Below, one piece after another: positions 32,290 to 43,019 of a DNA stretch of 64,000 nt. The DNA is taken from assembly GCF_902459505.1 (NCBI RefSeq), contig NC_047095.1:115879380-115943379 (forward strand), read 5' to 3'. Origin of the DNA: Geotrypetes seraphini. Lineage: Eukaryota; Chordata; Amphibia; Gymnophiona; Dermophiidae. The translations under genes were made by a program, and so were the position numbers. Numbering within the stretch: position 1 is the stretch's first letter; the number at the start of each line of letters is the position of its first letter. A model generated the notes under the pieces. It ran no database searches. It saw nothing but the letters and a program-made list of their open reading frames with translations, and was not told the DNA's origin.

Positions 32290-32970
32290 AATAGAGACGT
32301 TTAATATTCCTGCATTGTACCTTTTTTTCTCTTTGTTCTCTGCTTTCCACCAATCACAACTACTTCCTCTCATGGAAGAATTGCCAGAATCCAGGGAACA
32401 GAAATAGCAGGGGAGACTGATAAAATACACAAAGCGTAGGGACTAATAATAGCAAGGCAGAATCCGACAAAATGCAGGGAGCACAGAGGCAGGAGATGTC
32501 GAGGAGACTGGCAAAGCGCAGACAGCAAGGAAGAGGGGCTGACCTACGATCCAAAGGAGCCCTGGCTCCTAGCCTGGAAGCGAGAAGGAGCAGGCTTCTC
32601 CTCGGCCTGGGAACGTGCAGGCATATAGAGAGAGCTGTGTAAAATGCCAAGTCTCCCACTTTCAGCTTATGTAGGTTATCTCCCACTGGGGAGCCAAGAG
32701 CACCTTTTCAGCAAACACCCCTCTCTCCCCCACCCCCTCTGTGTTAATCGCATCTCCTGCTGCTGGAAGACCAATCTCATGATCCGAGCTGTGAGATTTT
32801 TCTGCTATTATCACACCAAACTGGTCCCTTGGCAGCAGGTGCTCATGAGGGGGAGGCCGCTTGTTGGTGTGTCAGGGAGTGGGAGGAGCCGGGAGGTGGA
32901 ATAGGTGGATCTGGATGGAGTAGGATGGGGCTGGTGGTAAGCCCCCTCGGCAGCTGTCTTTATTACTTAT
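32290..32970. other. No gene seen (gene B intron)
   Basis: A purine-rich stretch at 32380-32600 with no splice-bounded open frame I can support. Confidence 0.4.
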
Positions 32971-32972
32971 GC

Positions 32973-33276
32973 CAGTGTCTCAAACTTTGTCGAGCCGCGG
33001 CTCGAGGTATCCAGAAGTTAGCAGACATCGACGCACGCGCGAAGGCCTTTCAGACGGGCCCTGAGCCGGCGGTGGGGGGGGGGGGGGGGGGGGGTGTGCC
33101 AGCAGAGAAGAGGGCCGGAGAGAAAAAGAGGTGCTGGTACCGGCTGATTTCCTACAGAACGCGCCTCTCACGGCGAGAGGCACGTCTTGTAGGCAGTTCA
33201 GCCGGCACCTCTCCTCCTTCCCAGTGCGTCGCGGCCCGCCTGAGATCTCGGGAGGCACGCCATTTGCGATACACTG
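32973..33276. mobile_element. hAT non-autonomous element with long G tract
   Basis: CAGTGTCTCAAACTTTGTCG to ATTTGCGATACACTG, same family as 8116-8435. A homopolymer of about 21 G (33074-33094) lies inside it. Confidence 0.8.
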
Positions 33277-33384
33277 ACCTACGCTCCACATCTGGGCCTG
33301 AATAGAGGTGCTGAAAATACCAGGTGTAATTCCTGGTGCCCTATTTGGGTGCACAGACCTGGCATTCTAAAACAGTTTTCTCAA

Positions 33385-33468
33385 CTCAGTCCTGGAGCGC
33401 CCCCTTGCCAGTCAGGTTTTCAGGACATCCACAATGAAATATGCATGAAAGAAATTTGCATATCAAGT
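33385..33468. mobile_element. hAT MITE, left half of a split copy
   Basis: CTCAACTCAGTCCTGGAGCG then GTCAGGTTTTCAGGACATCC is the left arm. The complementary right arm (GGATATCCTGAAAAGCTGAC, CGCTCCAGGACCGAGTTGAG) lies at 34788-34893. The LINE between them inserted later. Confidence 0.85.
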
Positions 33469-33639
33469 TTTAAGTTTATATAAAATTTGATCGAATCGCT
33501 TACCAAAATTCTAAGCGACGTACAAAGAATATAAAATGAGGAACATAAATATAATTATGAATAACAGACATAAAAAAAAATTATATTCCAACAACAAAGA
33601 ACAAACTGACAAACTGAACCAAACTGGCAGGGGGGGTAT

Positions 33640-34068
33640 GAACTGGTGACCCATCAAAACCGCGGCGGATATTTGCACAGGACAGATGTGCACCGCTATA
33701 CAGGGCTTCCTGTTTGCGCTGTGAGGGGTGTGTGGGGGTAACCCCCCCACACACACACCAAACTTACAAGTCCTCACACTCCTGTTGGAGGCAGTGTGGG
33801 GGCAGACTCCCCCCCTCTCCCACTACCAAAGCTCCAAGAGCGAAAACGGGAAGGACAACAGGGGTTTTCAGTGTACTGGGGGGATTCCCCCCCCCCCGTA
33901 ACCCCAACCCCCAACGGGAGCACGAGAACTTTGTAAGGTTTACTGTGAGGTTCCCTTCCCACACACCCCACTCACAGCGCAAACAGGAAGGCCTCAAAGT
34001 CGCGGCGCGCATTTTTTCTGCGAGCAAATGTCACCTCGGGATTGGCGCCAATGTCCGGTGTGCTTTTG
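33640..34068. repeat. Diverged fold-back element
   Basis: The arms CAGGGCTTCCTGTTTGCGCT and AGCGCAAACAGGAAGGCCTC, with paired GTGTGGGGG / CCCCACACAC blocks, make a long imperfect hairpin. General build matches copies A and B (10407 and 34208) but the sequence is different. Confidence 0.65.
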
Positions 34069-34207
34069 ACAGTGTACTATATGAACTGCATTTAATATAG
34101 GACAGTAAACATAAATAGTAAAAACAACTATGAGGGGAAGTCCAAAGTTAGAAGCTCAAAGTAGGGGCTGGCTAAGAGATCCTGCTTAGAACTACAGTAG
34201 ACATAAT

Positions 34208-34656
34208 GGTGTCAGGTCAAAAGCGTGCCGGGACAAAGGCGCGCCCAGACAATTGAGCGCAGCGCGGAGGCACGCGCTGCTGAAAATTACTGTTTTTAGG
34301 GCTTCGGGGGGGGGGCATGGGGGGGAACCCCCCCACTTTACTTAATAGACATCGCGCCGCGTTGTGGGGGCGTTGTGGGGGGTGTGGGGGGTTCTAACCC
34401 CCCACATTTTACTGAAAACTTAACTTTTTCCCTGTTTTTATGGAAAAAGTTAAGTTTACAGTAACATGTGGAGGGTTACAACCCCCCAAACCCCCCATAA
34501 CGCCGGCGCGATGTCTATTAAGTAAAGTGTGGGGGGGTTCCCCAACACAACCCCCCGTCGGAGCCCTAAAAACAGTAATTTTGAGTGGCGCGCGCCTCCG
34601 CACTGCGCTCAATTGTCTGGGCGCGCCTTTGTCTTTCGCGCCGTTGTCTATGAACC
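34208..34656. mobile_element. Long fold-back element, copy B
   Basis: It starts GGTGTCAGGTCAAAAGCGTG and ends GTTGTCTATGAACC, flanked by identical GACATAAT (34200-34207 and 34657-34664). The two arms of about 210 bp meet at the palindromic centre TTTTTCCCTGTTTTTATGGA. Shares ends and arms with copy A. Confidence 0.9.
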
Positions 34657-34787
34657 GACATAATTAATCAAAAGCGTCTTTAAACAAGTTGCCTTTAAAA
34701 CGATCTCAAGATTTTTCTCCCCGCAAATGGAGTTCCAGAGTTGTGGGGCGGGAAAAGATACTTGAACGCCTCTTGTTGATAATGGAG

Positions 34788-34893
34788 GCAGCATATGCAA
34801 ATCAAGTTTATGCATATTCATTGTGGATATCCTGAAAAGCTGACTGGCAAGGGGGGGCGCTCCAGGACCGAGTTGAGAAACGCTGCTCTATAA
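34788..34893. mobile_element. hAT MITE, right half of a split copy
   Basis: Complement of the left half at 33385-33468, ending GACCGAGTTGAGAAACGCTG. Confidence 0.85.
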
Positions 34894-34957
34894 CGGCAGG
34901 CCGCAAGACCAGGGCAGAGTTTTGAGGCTAAGGATTAACTGTCATGTGCTGCTTTAG

Positions 34958-35149
34958 GTCTCCACCAAGAAGGAGAGACATTATCGGCTGGGAGAGGATA
35001 ACCTGGAGGATACCTTGGAATATGAGTTTCCTACCGCTGCTGGTCTCATGCCCTTGACTGAGAGAGAGAAAGATGAAGACATGATCCCCATAACACCTCA
35101 ACCGAGTGCCCTGGACCCCGTTGCCATATTAGAACCCGTGATGAGATGA
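34958..35149 (+). CDS. Gene B: terminal coding exon
   Basis: After a GTGCTGCTTTAG acceptor the phase-0 frame reads VSTKKERHYRLGEDNLEDTL, EYEFPTAAGLMPLTEREKDE, then DMIPITPQPSALDPVAILEP and VMR before TGA (35147-35149). The 63 residues are hydrophilic and acidic like the repeat exons, with no membrane segment. The phase matches the array donors, and a poly(A) signal follows 41 bp after the stop. I do not recognise the family. Joining to the array is inferred from phase, strand and the absence of another gene between. Confidence 0.7.
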   Translation, partial: VSTKKERHYRLGEDNLEDTLEYEFPTAAGLMPLTEREKDEDMIPITPQPSALDPVAILEPVMR

Positions 35150-35189
35150 AGCAAAGTTGGACCCCCATGGTTATTGAAAATATTTTCAA

Positions 35190-35195
35190 AATAAA
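35190..35195 (+). terminator. Poly(A) signal of gene B
   Basis: AATAAA 41 bp after the TGA stop, followed by a GT-rich stretch (TTTGGTATTTGTGTGTATAT) typical of a downstream cleavage element. Confidence 0.75.
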
Positions 35196-35229
35196 GTTCC
35201 GTTTGGTTAAATTTTGGTATTTGTGTGTA

Positions 35230-35450
35230 TATATCATCCACGAAGGTCTAATGCAGGGCTACTCGGTTCCGATGGACCATTGATCTGATCCAGTAAGGCT
35301 ATTCTTCTGTTTCTATTAAGTAATGTTTGGACAATTTCCTGGAGGAAAAGTCCATAGTCTGTTATTGAGACAGACGTGGGGGAAGCCACTGCTTGCCCTG
35401 GATCGGTAGCATGAAATATTGCTGCTATTTGGAATTTTTCCAAATATTTG
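35230..35450 (+). mobile_element. CR1-type LINE tail pieces
   Basis: GATGGACCATTGATCTGATC and TTTCCTGGAGGAAAAGTCCA then GCCACTGCTTGCCCTGGATC match the tails at 4100-4312 and 40500-40690, in rearranged order. Confidence 0.6.
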
Positions 35451-36120
35451 TAACCTGGAGGGCGTTCTCTAAATATAATGTGACACAGTATGAACCTATT
35501 CCAGCGGGAGTGATGTTGAAACTCTGCTCAGGTAGGGGGATAAATGGTTCAGCCTGTATGCTAGACATTTGCCACAGGAGGGCAGCACTGAGCATCTCTG
35601 CAGTACTGATTCCTGCAGCAATGGCGCCCTCCAGTGACCAGTGACTGGAATAGCGTCTGTAAACTACCAGTAGAGCCAAATGGCAGATTTTGAACAGAAG
35701 TGAATGAATGAATCCCTTTTTATTTGCCCTTTTTAAATTCTTTTCCATCGATTTGTTGAGATAAACTGCTTTGCGTTCCATAGATGGGGAAGAGAGTGTT
35801 CTCTAAATATAATGTGATAAGAGTATGAACCTAATCCATCCCTTGAGCCATTTTCAAATGCTGGTAGTCTGAAGATATCACTTTGTTTTGGTTTAGCTTT
35901 TTTAATTGTGTATTAAAGCAGGCAGACAGACAGATAGACAGACACCAGGACCACACTGTGTTATTGTGAGAAGGTCCACCTCGTCTGCCACAGTGTGCTC
36001 TGCTGAATAATGCTTTTTTCTTGCTTCCTTAGATTCTGTGCTTGATCCAGGATTTCTTGAATTATGTCACTGCTATCCTCTCCAGAAGTCCATCTCAGTG
36101 AATGTCTGAGATGGACTTCT
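35450..36120. other. No gene seen
   Basis: TCTCTAAATATAATGTGA with AGTATGAACCTA occurs twice, at 35466 and 35799, a short direct duplication. An inverted pair TCCATCTCAGTGAATGTCTG lies at about 36090. No supported exon. Confidence 0.4.
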
Positions 36121-36127
36121 GGAACAG

Positions 36128-36880
36128 ATGCTACCAGAAGCTACCTTAAGAGACTGGGAATCCAAACGGCAGATGATGTTTAATGTGAGCAAGTGCACAG
36201 TGATGCATGTGGGAAAGAGGAACCCAAACTATAGCTATGTGACAGCTGGGTTCTGTGTTAGGAGTCACTGCCCAGGAAAAGGATCTAGGTGTCATTGTGG
36301 AGGATACATTGAAACAGCTCAATGTACGATGGCTGCTAAGAAAGCAAATAGAATGTTAGGATTATCAGGAAAGGAATGGAAAACAAAGATGAAAATGTTA
36401 TAATGCCCTTGTATCGCTCTATGGTATGGCCACACCTTGAATACTGTGTACACTTCTGGTCACTGTATCTCAATAAAGGATACGGAGGTGTAACCTATGG
36501 AACTTTGTAAGTCTTAAGTAGTTTGAACGTAAGCCCCAAAGTGGAATTAGAAAAAGTGCAGAGAAGGTTGATGAAAATGATACAAGGGATGGGTTGACTT
36601 CCCCATGAGGAGAGGTTAAAGCAACTAGGGCTCTTCAGTTTGGAGAAGACACAGCTCAGGGGTGATATGATAAGAGGTCTATAAGATACTGAGTGGAGTG
36701 GAAAGGGTAGATGTGAATCGCTTGTTGACTCTTTCCAAAAACTACTAGGACTAGGGGGACATGAGCTGAAGCTACTAAGTAGTAGATTTAAAACAATCCG
36801 GAGCAAATATTTCTTCACACAAATGTGTAATTAAACTCTGAAATTCATTGCAGGAGAATGTGGTAGAAGTAGTTGACTAA
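36128..36880 (+). mobile_element. CR1/L2 LINE, 3' part
   Basis: The translation in shifting frames reads NVSKCTVMHVGKRNPNYSYV, MPLYRSMVWPHLEYCVHFWS and LGLFSLEKTQLRG-like segments, then TIRSKYFFTQMCN. These are the post-RT regions in order, with frameshifts. There is no full reverse transcriptase. Confidence 0.8.
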
Positions 36881-37985
36881 ATCTCCAGCATCCTCAAAGC
36901 AGGCAAGAGCCAGTCCCAAAGCTGGAGAAAACAGGAACCTCCCTGAGCTATAAAAAGCTGGCACTGAACAGAAGGACGGACTGGAGGAGATCGGGGCTCT
37001 CTGTGATCTGTGACCCACCACGGGATTCAAATCATCAGAGATTGTGTCTATGTGGAACTCCTTTTAACTTGCATATATAGTCACCCAGCCCTTCTCCCCA
37101 TTCTGTTTCTTGCAGTATTCCTTCCTAACCCCTCTATTCCTCTCCCAGTGATTGCCTTCATCACCCCTCACCTCTTCTTTTTGCAGACTTCTCTCTCCAG
37201 GGAAATAACCTCTTGCGATTCACTTACCTCTTCCTATTGCATAGGGATTCAATGGGCATCGGAGCATTTGCTGCTACTGAGCCTTTGTAATGGGGGGGGG
37301 GGGGAAGAGAGATTAGAAGGATTATTGAAGGAGAATCTGCCATGTGACAATGGTGATATTGTCGTACTTTCATAAAAAGTACTACTTTTTTTTTCAAATA
37401 TTTGTATTTTATACTGTTTCTTTAAATTATTTATAGTTAGATGACACAGGTTTGTTTTAACTTTTCCCGTCTTTCTGGAATGTGAAAAAAAGGACCAATA
37501 GAACACAATTGCCTTGCCTTTGTAAATTTCAGATCCCTCTAGCCTGAGGCCATGTCAAATATGAATACAGCACAGATGGCTGGAGGAAGAACTCAGTGAT
37601 GAAATAGACACCCAACTGGAGAATACATATCAAACATCTGAACAGAGAAATGGGGTGGGGGATGCCATAATAAGCGACAACCACCTTTAATCCAAGGGCA
37701 TAGAAAAGTAGAGTGTTTTTGTAATTAGAAAATTTTTTTTTAATGCTCTGGTTACAGGACACACAGATAAGTCAATTTCTCTCAGGAGCAGTGTCTCCAA
37801 ACGGGTCCCTTTTGCATAGGATACATAGTCCAGTATCGTTGCTTGTGTGTCCTCTTGTAGAAGGCTACACACTGTCAATGGCAATGAAAAAATTAGAAAT
37901 TGTGGGGGTTTGCCTGTCCAGAAAATGGTAAATCTCATTTTAGGTGACTGCATATCCCTGGCTTTACACAGACCATAGGGGTGGG
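36880..37985. other. No gene seen
   Basis: Non-repetitive-looking DNA with a run of about 14 G at 37290-37303. I found no exon with good splice sites and frame. Confidence 0.4.
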
Positions 37986-39060
37986 ACCAATGTCCCCTCT
38001 AAGCTGAGCGCATGAGCGATCGCTCATAATTTTTCTCGTGTCGCTCACTAAAATACTGCAGTGGGAAGCTGAGGACTGCAGGTGGGGATCGTGAGAGGAG
38101 CCGCTGCCACGTCTTCAGTGGCGTACCAAGGGGGGGGCGCGGGTGCAGCCTTAGGGGGGGTGCACAGCCGGCCAGGTCCGGATCTGGCCGGCTGTGCACC
38201 CCCCCTAAGGCTGCCATCGGAGAGGAAGTTCGGACCAACCAATCGCTGCCTGGCTGGGCGGAACTTCCTCTTCGACGGCAGAATTGACGTCGGGGGAATG
38301 CTGGTTAGCCCGACAGTGGGAAACAGAAAGAGCTTGGGGCAGCCGCGGCGGTGGCTTTGGGGCATGTTTCCCCCGATGGTGGCAGCAGTGGCTTTGTGGA
38401 GGGTAGGGAGAAAGAAAGGGGGCAGGCAGGGAGGCAGAAGGGAAACAGAAAAAAGAAAGGGGGCATCAAGAGAGAAAAAAGAAAGAAAGGGTAGGGAGAG
38501 AGGAAGAAAAAGTTAGGGGAGGGAATGAGGTCTGGAAGAGAGGAAGCATACAGGCTCAAAGAAGGGAAGAAAGATTGGATGCACAGTCAGAAGATGAAAG
38601 TGCAACCAGAGACTCATGAAATCGCCAAACAAGGTAGGAAAAATGATTTTATTTTAAATTTAGTGTTCAAAATGTGTCTGAATTTATATATGCTGTCTAT
38701 ATTTTGCACTATGGCCCCCTTTTACTAAACCGCAATAGTGTTTTTTAGCGCAGGGAGCCTATGAGCGTCGAGAGCAGCGCAGTTCCCTGCGCTAAAAACT
38801 GCTATTGTGGTTTAATAAAAAGGAAGGGGGGTATATTTGTCTATTTTTGCATGGTTGTTACTGAGGTGACAATGCATAGAGTCATCTGCCTTGACCTCTG
38901 AAAAAAAACCCAGAATAGGAATGATAATTAACATTTTCTCAGCGTATAGTGTGCTTTGTGTTTTTTAATTTTATTGTTGGTAGATCATTTTGACTTGGTC
39001 ATTTTAAAGTAGCTCACAAGCCCAAAAAGTTTGGGAACCCCTGAGCTAGAGCGTTGAAGC
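37985..39060. repeat. Nested MITEs
   Basis: GTCCCCTCTAAGCTGAGCGC at 37992 and GCTCACAAGCCCAAAAAGTT at 39012 look like the two ends of a hAT-type element. Inside are a GC palindrome at 38140-38220 (CAGCCGGCCAGGTCCGG) and a separate small palindrome at 38713-38832 (TTTTTAGCGCAGGGAGC / CTGCGCTAAAAAC). Confidence 0.5.
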
Positions 39061-39074
39061 TGTGTATTTCTATT

Positions 39075-39190
39075 TTATCCCCCCTTTTACAAAACTGTGG
39101 AGCGTTTTTTAGCGCCAGCCGTGGTGGTAGCAGCTCTGATGCTCAGAATTCTATGAGCGTCAGAGCTGTTACCACCGTGGCTAAAATCCA
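39075..39190. repeat. Small palindromic MITE
   Basis: CCCCTTTTACAAAACTGTGG then AGCGTTTTTTAGCGCC; the complementary arm is CGTCAGAGCTGTTACCACCG. Same family as 38713-38832, 49440-50180 (outer) and 55720-55835. Confidence 0.7.
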
Positions 39191-40440
39191 GTAGCATACC
39201 AAGGGGGGGGGGGGCGGTCCGCCCTGGGTGCAAGCCCTGAGGGTGTGCTCCCGGCCTTGGCGTTCATTCCCCCCACCCCGAAGGACCGCTCACCCCCCCT
39301 GGCCTCCCCGCACCACCTACGAAGCAGCCCGCAGCGGGATCACGATACCAGCCATCCCTGCGCTGCTTCGGCTCTGCTTCCTCCGCCGCGGTCCCGCCCC
39401 TCCTCTGACAGAGCTGGTGTTAGGCTGCAAACGTGAGCTAGGATTTAACAGAGAGAGGAAAAGTCCTTTTTGTTTCTTTATTTTATTTACACCACAGCGC
39501 CAGTGTGGTTAGGAGAAGCCAAAGGGGGGTGAAAAAGCTATAAAATAAACCCACCAGGATGTTTGAAAAAAAACCAAAAAAAAACCACCCAATTGGGCAG
39601 GAAAGTTGAATCGAAAAACCAATTCAATAGGCTGAATCGAATCGAAAAAAATTTTTTTTTCTTGAATCGGGCAGCACTAGTTTGCGCTATTGTCTTAGAC
39701 TTTAGGACCTGGGATTGGGGAGAAATGGCATCCTCAGTACTTTATAATGCAAGTGAAACGAGGATTTGGTCAGACTTTTGAAGGGTCTGCAGAAGAAAAA
39801 TATTGTATAGGCCGGGGACATGAAACAGCAGGAAATGGGAACTTTTCTTCCTTCTATTTTTGTGAATGGCAAGGCTGAGGATGTCAGAGAGTTCAGTTAA
39901 AATATGTGCTTTATAAGAAAATATAATAATGTGTTTTATAAAGTTTATAGGCATTGCTGGCCTACCCGGTGAGGTGTTCCTAATTGTGGTGGTGGTGGCA
40001 GCGTGTCAATGTGTTGAGAGGAAGAGGTGGTCTGGGAAATTCTGCTGAGCAAACTCCGGGACCATTTCCACCCCCCAGTTAGTCCACTCCACTCAATTGG
40101 TTCACACACTGAGTGGGTCTTTGGGTGTTGTGCCTGGGTAGTTGTTTTGGGATTTCTTCCAGTGGTTTGTCAGTATCTCCTTGTGGTCCAAGGAAGGAAA
40201 CTTTGTTAACCTTAGCATTGACCTTCAGAATAAGTTTGTAACAGCGCTGCTTGTGTGGCATTAGGCTATGTAGTGATCGAAAGAAAAAACCAGACCTTTG
40301 CACATTTTTGCACTATATGGTGGGTGTATGAGGAGATTCACATTTCCTGCACAGCTAAGTCCTTGTGAAGTTACCTTGTTCTTTCTGTATTTGACATCTA
40401 GCAAGGTCTCTGTTTGGAAGGAAAGATCTAAGCTTAAAAA
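39190..40440. other. No gene seen
   Basis: A GC-rich MITE remnant at 39190-39420 (CATACCAAGGGGGGGGG end) and otherwise AT-rich DNA. No supported exon. Confidence 0.4.
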
Positions 40441-40705
40441 TGAAGTGGCCAGAAGTTATGGTAAAAGCAGATAGCGTTGCTGATTTTAAGAAAGGTTTGG
40501 ACAAATTCCTGGAGGAAAAGTCCATAGTCTGTTATTAAGACATGGGGGAAGTGTCTGCTTGCCCTGGATCGGTAGCATGGAATGTTGCTACTCTTTGGGT
40601 TTTGACCAGGTATTAGTGTCCTGGATTGGCTACCATGAGAATGGGCTACTGGGCATGATGGACCATTGGTGTGACCCAGTTAGGCTATTCTTATGTTATG
40701 TTCTC
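40440..40705 (+). mobile_element. CR1-type LINE tail
   Basis: GGCCAGAAGTTATGGTAAAA, TTCCTGGAGGAAAAGTCCAT and TAGGCTATTCTTATGTTATG are near-identical to the tail at 4080-4312. Confidence 0.75.
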
Positions 40706-40849
40706 ATCTGTAGGGGCCTTTGTTTTCACTTCTTATTTTAATGTATTTTTTTTCTGGGAACTTAGTGTTTTTTAGAATGGGAACAAAAATGGAAGAGAAT
40801 TAATGTGTGTGGGATGATGGGGTAACTAATTTCTTCAGCTAAATAATTC

Positions 40850-41366
40850 AATCCACCTCAACCAGACATAGGAGAACTCACGCACCATTCACACACCCTC
40901 CAACCAAAATCGTCAAAAGAAAAAAAACTGTTCGACAACCTCCTAACACTCGACCCCCAACTCTACAACCTATTGACCTCGACCACAAACTACAAAACCT
41001 TCAAAAAAGAAATAAAAACCCTTCTAGTCAAAAAACACATAAAACCGAACTAACACAATCAGAACTGTCCCAAGCATCACCTGCAACTATTCCATATGTC
41101 ATGACAATTCAGACATAATTTATGTTATGTTTGGAATAATGGTTCCATATATGAGGTTCAATAAAAGAAAATTTTCACTGCCTGTTTCTATTATGACCAT
41201 TTATTTTTCATGGTTATTACAAAAAATATTTTTTTACATGGGGAGGTGTCAAAAAAATGATGGGCCTCGGGTGCCACATACCCTAGGTACGCCACTGATC
41301 TAAAGACCTATTTGTTTTCTAGATTCTTAGGTAACTAATATCCCTATGAGTCTACTTGTAATTATA
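40850..41366 (+). mobile_element. LINE C-terminal remnant and tail
   Basis: An A/C-rich frame reads LTLDPQLYNLLTSTTNYKTF then KKEIKTLLVKKHI, a LINE C-terminus. The later tail GTAAACCGCATAGATCCTC continues after the pogo-like insertion at about 41935, so the insertion split a tail. Confidence 0.5.
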
Positions 41367-41919
41367 CGGTATAATCTCGTTATAACAGACTCGCTTATAA
41401 CGGAACCTCGCCTATAGCAGACGAAGTCCGCTGGTCCTGGTCGTGCGCCTTTATAAACATACAGAAAATCATCACATATAGCGGACTCGCACATAACAGA
41501 CTTTCGGATATAACGGACAACCAATTTGGTCCCCAGAACCGCTTTTAGCTGTAGTTTTGTTCGGCTATAAGGGACATGCAGGCTCCGCCTACAAGGCGCG
41601 TGGCATGCCAGTGATATAATAGGTGTCAAAATGCAGCCCAGAAGAAAATGACAGATTATTTTTCTTTCCATAATGCATAACGACATAATGCTTTAGAACA
41701 TCTTTTCATGTTCTGGTTTTGCAAATCGTTTCATGCCATACCGATGTTTTGCTGAGTTTTGTTCTCGATGTTGCCGATACACTTGTTCATTGATTGTACG
41801 TCGTGTCAAGTTGACCTAAATAAAGTTTTTAAAAAATGCAACTCTGGATTTAACGGACTCTGGATGTAACGGACTGTTTTTCCAGGTCCCTTGCAGTCCG
41901 TTATAACGAGGTTATACTG
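41367..41919. mobile_element. pogo/Tigger-like non-autonomous element
   Basis: The ends CGGTATAATCTCGTTATAAC and GTTATAACGAGGTTATACTG are inverted repeats flanked by TA, as expected for the Tc1/mariner-pogo group. CTCGTTATAACGGAC-type repeats recur inside. There is no transposase frame; an open minus-strand frame of 119 codons has no resemblance to one. Confidence 0.85.
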
Positions 41920-42264
41920 TAATATAATCTTTTGTAAACCGCATAGATCCTCATAGTTATGCGGTCTATAAGTTGATTTTATGTTATATTATATCCTGAA
42001 CACCTGGCCTGCCTGTTGGCCTTGAGGACTGGCATGGAGTGGCCCTGGGCCTATGGCATCTTAGATTAGACAAATTGGGAGGGGGATGGATTGAGGAAGA
42101 TGGAAGAGAACCAGACGATGTAAGGCAGATAGAGTGAGTCTGTGGGCGATGGCTCTCTACAAAGCTGGATCAAGATAAGTGAGTCTGTGGGTGAGGGGTC
42201 CCTGCTGAGAGCTGGCTGGGGTGGTTGTGAGCTGTATGTTGTTACTTTGCGCCAGCTCCCAGAT

Positions 42265-42862
42265 AAGATAGATAAGATAAGATATGCAGTGCCTCCGCTG
42301 GGTCAGACCAGAGGTCCATCATGCCCAGCAGTCCGCACACGCGGAGGCCCATCAGGTCCAGGACCTGTGTAGTAGTCCTCTATCCGTACTCTTCTGTCCC
42401 CTTTTCTTCAGAAAGTTGCCCAATCCCTTCTTGAACCCCAATACTGTACTAGAAACGCCTTCGCCGGATCAGACTTTAGGTCCATCTATTCCGGCGACCC
42501 GCACACGCGGAGGCCAAGCCAGGTGCTCCCAGATGGAGACCCTGATTACCCGTATCCCTCAATGTGATTTGCAAGGAGGTGTGCATCCAACTCACGCTTG
42601 AAACCCAGAATGGTAGTCTCCATCACCACCTCCTCCGGGAGAGCGTTCCAAGCGTCCACCACTCGCTGTGTGAAACAGAACTTCCTAACATTTGTCCTGA
42701 GCCTGCTGCCCCTCAGCCTCAGTCCATGACCTCTTGTCTGTGTCACTTTTGACAATGTGAACAACGATGTTTCTTGCTCAATTTTATCGAATCCATTCGT
42801 TATTTTAAAAGTCCTCAATCGTATCTCCTCGCAGTCTCCTCCTCCCGAGGGTGAACAGTCCC
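42265..42862 (-). mobile_element. CR1/L2 LINE 3' ends, minus strand
   Basis: The minus strand encodes NGFDKIEQETSLFTLSKVTQ, TRGHGLRLRGSRLRTNVRKF and CFTQRVVDAWNALPEEVV, the conserved C-terminal LINE module, ending ANHIEGYG. Tail sequences with CGCTGGGTCAGACCAGAGGT lie at the left. It ends about 20 bp before the candidate MPIG6B promoter. Confidence 0.85.
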
Positions 42863-42879
42863 AGTTAAAGTTACCCACC

Positions 42880-42965
42880 AGCTTCCTGCATTGTTTATTT
42901 GGGCTCTGGGGATGTTATCTGCACTCGAAGCTTGTGCCTCACATCCTTCCCCCTGACTCAGCACA
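42880..42965 (+). promoter_or_regulatory. MPIG6B: Candidate MPIG6B promoter with ETS, GATA and NF-E2 sites
   Basis: Within 140 bp upstream of the start codon: TTCCTG at 42883-42888 (ETS core GGAA on the other strand), TTATCT at 42915-42920 (AGATAA, GATA site), and TGACTCAGCA at 42954-42963 (complement TGCTGAGTCA, the NF-E2/MARE consensus). GATA1, FLI1 and NF-E2 drive megakaryocyte genes, the cell type of human MPIG6B. The site grouping is seen; its function is inferred. Confidence 0.55.
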
Positions 42966-43019
42966 GGATCTCTGCTGGGCTTACTGCCCCCCCCCCCCCC
43001 CCAACGCAGCGGCTATACC

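Larger units (their letters stand above)
33469..34787 (-). mobile_element. L2/CR1-type LINE with nested fold-back elements
   Basis: The reversed 3' tail is at the left (CTTACCAAAATTCTAAGCGACGT region, 33500-33523). At the right, 34690-34787 resembles the same C-terminal coding end as 10174-10410. Two fold-back elements sit inside (about 33640-34068 and 34208-34656). Confidence 0.7.

Noticed and set aside
41327-41686. 119-codon minus-strand frame in the pogo-like element
   Set aside because: No resemblance to a DDE transposase or DNA-binding domain; the element is non-autonomous.
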